Positions 61,939-64,000 of a stretch of DNA of 64,000 bases are shown piece by piece. Every line of letters begins with the position of its first letter. Positions within the stretch are counted from its first letter, which is position 1. The position numbers and the translations under genes are program-made. The notes beneath the pieces are model-generated. The model saw nothing but the letters and a program-made list of their open reading frames with translations, was not told the DNA's origin and searched no databases. This DNA is from Certhia americana (Eukaryota > Chordata > Aves > Passeriformes > Certhiidae). The DNA lies in the NCBI GenBank assembly GCA_018697195.1, contig CM031858.1, positions 85,393,123-85,457,122 on the forward strand. The letters are read 5' to 3'.

Positions 61939-64000
61939 GAGAAATTCTTGTGAGTTTATTATACATGACTAAACATTTTTTGTATCACTTTATATAGCAT
62001 TTTCAAATTACTTTAGAAGTTGTTTAATTTTAAATATTTGTATTTTTATTTTGAATGAACAGATATCTCTGTTAACTGTCACTATTCTGAGAAAAGTAGA
62101 CAGAAATACTGAAAGTTAAATACTTGGTGGACACTAGAGCAAGTTAAAATACAGTACAATAGGAACAGATCTTTACACCATGTAGCTCTTGCAAGGCACT
62201 GGCTGAGTTACAAGGAATAAAGTAAATCTGTTTTTTTGCCTAGTTGTCTTCAACAAAAGTGTATAGTATTTAGAAAAAAGAGAGCATGACTCCAATCTGC
62301 TTTTAGAATAAATCTCACAGTATAACAATTTGTTAACTTTGTTTTGTATTCATCAGCTCCCTTTCACTACATGTTCATCAACTGTGCAATGTTTTTCTGG
62401 CTTCAGTAGTATGGATTTTGTATGTACAAGTATTATTTGCTGCATTGTGATACACCTTAAAAAACTGGCTGAGCAGGTGTATGGCTGCTCAGGTCCTTGT
62501 GTGACCACAGCAGAGAGGAACTGTAAATATCCCAGAACTGTCTGGGATACTCTGCCTGAAATCTTAGAGAGCCAGTACTGAAAATGAAAGAGAACAGAAG
62601 AGCTGCAATAACCACGTCATGTGAGGCCTCTATGTTTCTTGAGGACACAAATAACAGGACTAAAAAGCAGTGCTAGCAACTTTGGTTCAGAGACTAAAAT
62701 AATGCGATAATCTGAACCATGGCCTGGGACCTCAAATTCACACTCCGTACTACATCTTGGTAAACATATACAAGGAGATCTTATAGTTCTTTATCTGTCA
62801 TAGAAATCCAATTTTTTGTTAAAAAAATAAATATTTTTAACCTTCTTTAAATGCAATTGTGTATCAAATGTATTTTGTGATCAGAAAATGTCATATGAAT
62901 TAAATCTTAAAGCTGTTTTTTCCCAGTAACTATAAGCTTATCTAATTTTTTCTAATATTTAACATTTTTGTGTCATTCAACTCCATCTGTTCTTATCTTG
63001 TCTCTCACTATTTACCAGGTACCTGTTTCAGAAGACATATATTCAATGACTAGCAACTAACATGTCCAGTCCAAGATAAAATTTTCTCTCAGTGGTTTAA
63101 ATTGCCAACAGAACTCTCATTTAAACAAATGAAAGATGGCAATATAGAATAATCAAATACTTCATAGTTCATCAGAATTATAAATTGCTTTACCAAGGCA
63201 TAAAATAAATTTTAGCTAAGTATCCATAAAATTAAGTTGTGCTTCACTTTAAAATAATCTGTAACCTGACAGGAACAAAATTCATATTATCTACCTAGGG
63301 CAGAGAGCACAAATCCAAGTAGCATGTGATAACCAACACCAGGAAGATGTATCTGGCTGCAATGAATATCTGGTTTATTAAATATTTTTTTCAGATCAAA
63401 AAATAGGTGTTTTCTACAGTTTTTACTAAGGCAATGTCCTGGGTTGATGCTGAATTTTATCCCTAAATATTTCTCATTTATTATATGTGCCTTTTGCCTT
63501 TGGATTTCTCCCTTTTAAAATATATTAAATGTAATTTCTTTTTCATGATGATCCATTTCCAGGCTCGCACTACTTTTCCTTTATTGACCTTCAAAAGGAC
63601 AGAAATAACTCACACTTTCAGAGCACCTTAATTCTGAATTACATTCTTGGGCCAAATGATATATGCAACTTCCTTACTGAAGGAAACCTTATATTAACTG
63701 CATATTAAGAGTGCAGTATTCCCAATCCTCTTCCCACGTATACTATTTTGGGTATACAAGGCCTTGCAGAAATACACACTGATGATATTTATTTGTTTCG
63801 GTATTCATTGGGATAGAATTATTACAAATTTCAGTTGAAGAGAATAGTCACAACTGCTGCCAGATAAAGTTATCTATTTAACTCTACTGATCTCAATCTG
63901 ATACCAATTCCCTCTACTTTCCATATATCTCCTGGAGAAATAGTTGCGATGAGCAACTTATTTTACATCTCAAACCCATTTTGCTGTTATTTCCATCAGT

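Larger units (their letters stand above)
59302..64000. other. Unique AT-rich DNA to the window end
   Basis: No gene or dispersed element recognised. Homopolymers are a T run of 28 (60608-60635) and an A run of 22 (61917-61938). The 83- and 63-codon frames near 62330-62648 overlap antisense and lack features. Confidence 0.6.

Overview
The window looks like non-coding avian DNA: AT-rich and poor in CpG by eye, and scattered with old CR1 LINE fragments whose 3' ends carry the bird-type terminal octamer, plus solo-type retroviral LTRs of kinds common in bird genomes. The mix of CR1 with ERVL-like and ERVK-like LTRs suggests a bird, possibly a songbird. This rests on recognition by eye, not a database search. 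I see no convincing protein-coding gene, tRNA, rRNA, CRISPR array or operon. The window is best read as a gene desert or part of a very large intron.

Layout. 1-4840 is unique AT-rich DNA with one CR1 piece (1733-2030) and a 48-base T run (3980-4027). A complete-looking LTR (family A, + strand) lies at 4841-5429. 5430-17979 is mostly featureless, with a candidate ancient amniote repeat (9743-9834), a 186-codon open frame (10946-11506) and an ATT microsatellite (16468-16516). 17980-18216 is an internal CR1 piece, followed by a GC-richer unidentified patch (19480-20413). A CR1 copy interrupted by a CA/GATA microsatellite lies at 25623-26183, and another CR1 piece at 26985-27150. 27151-30744 holds a second ancient-repeat candidate and a perfect RFX/X-box palindrome (28762-28775). 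A second family-A LTR (- strand) is at 30745-31258, followed by an unidentified patch (32101-32640) and a G-free A/C tract.

32861-43190 is unique DNA with homopolymers, including a symmetric A25/T25 inverted repeat. At 43197-43671 is an ERVK-like LTR (- strand) with a duplicated primer-binding-site-like stretch. At 44272-45838 two CR1 copies of opposite orientation meet tail to tail. A family-B LTR (+) is at 49660-50499 and another ERVK-like LTR (-) at 53280-53739. At 57894-59301 a third family-A LTR (+) abuts a 5'-portion of a family-B LTR (-). The rest is unique DNA with A and T runs.

No new biological system is evident. The most useful observations are structural: the LTR-LTR junction, the tail-to-tail CR1 pair, the duplicated PBS region, a 27-bp dispersed duplicate that looks like a templated insertion inside an LTR, and the X-box palindrome as a possible regulatory site.
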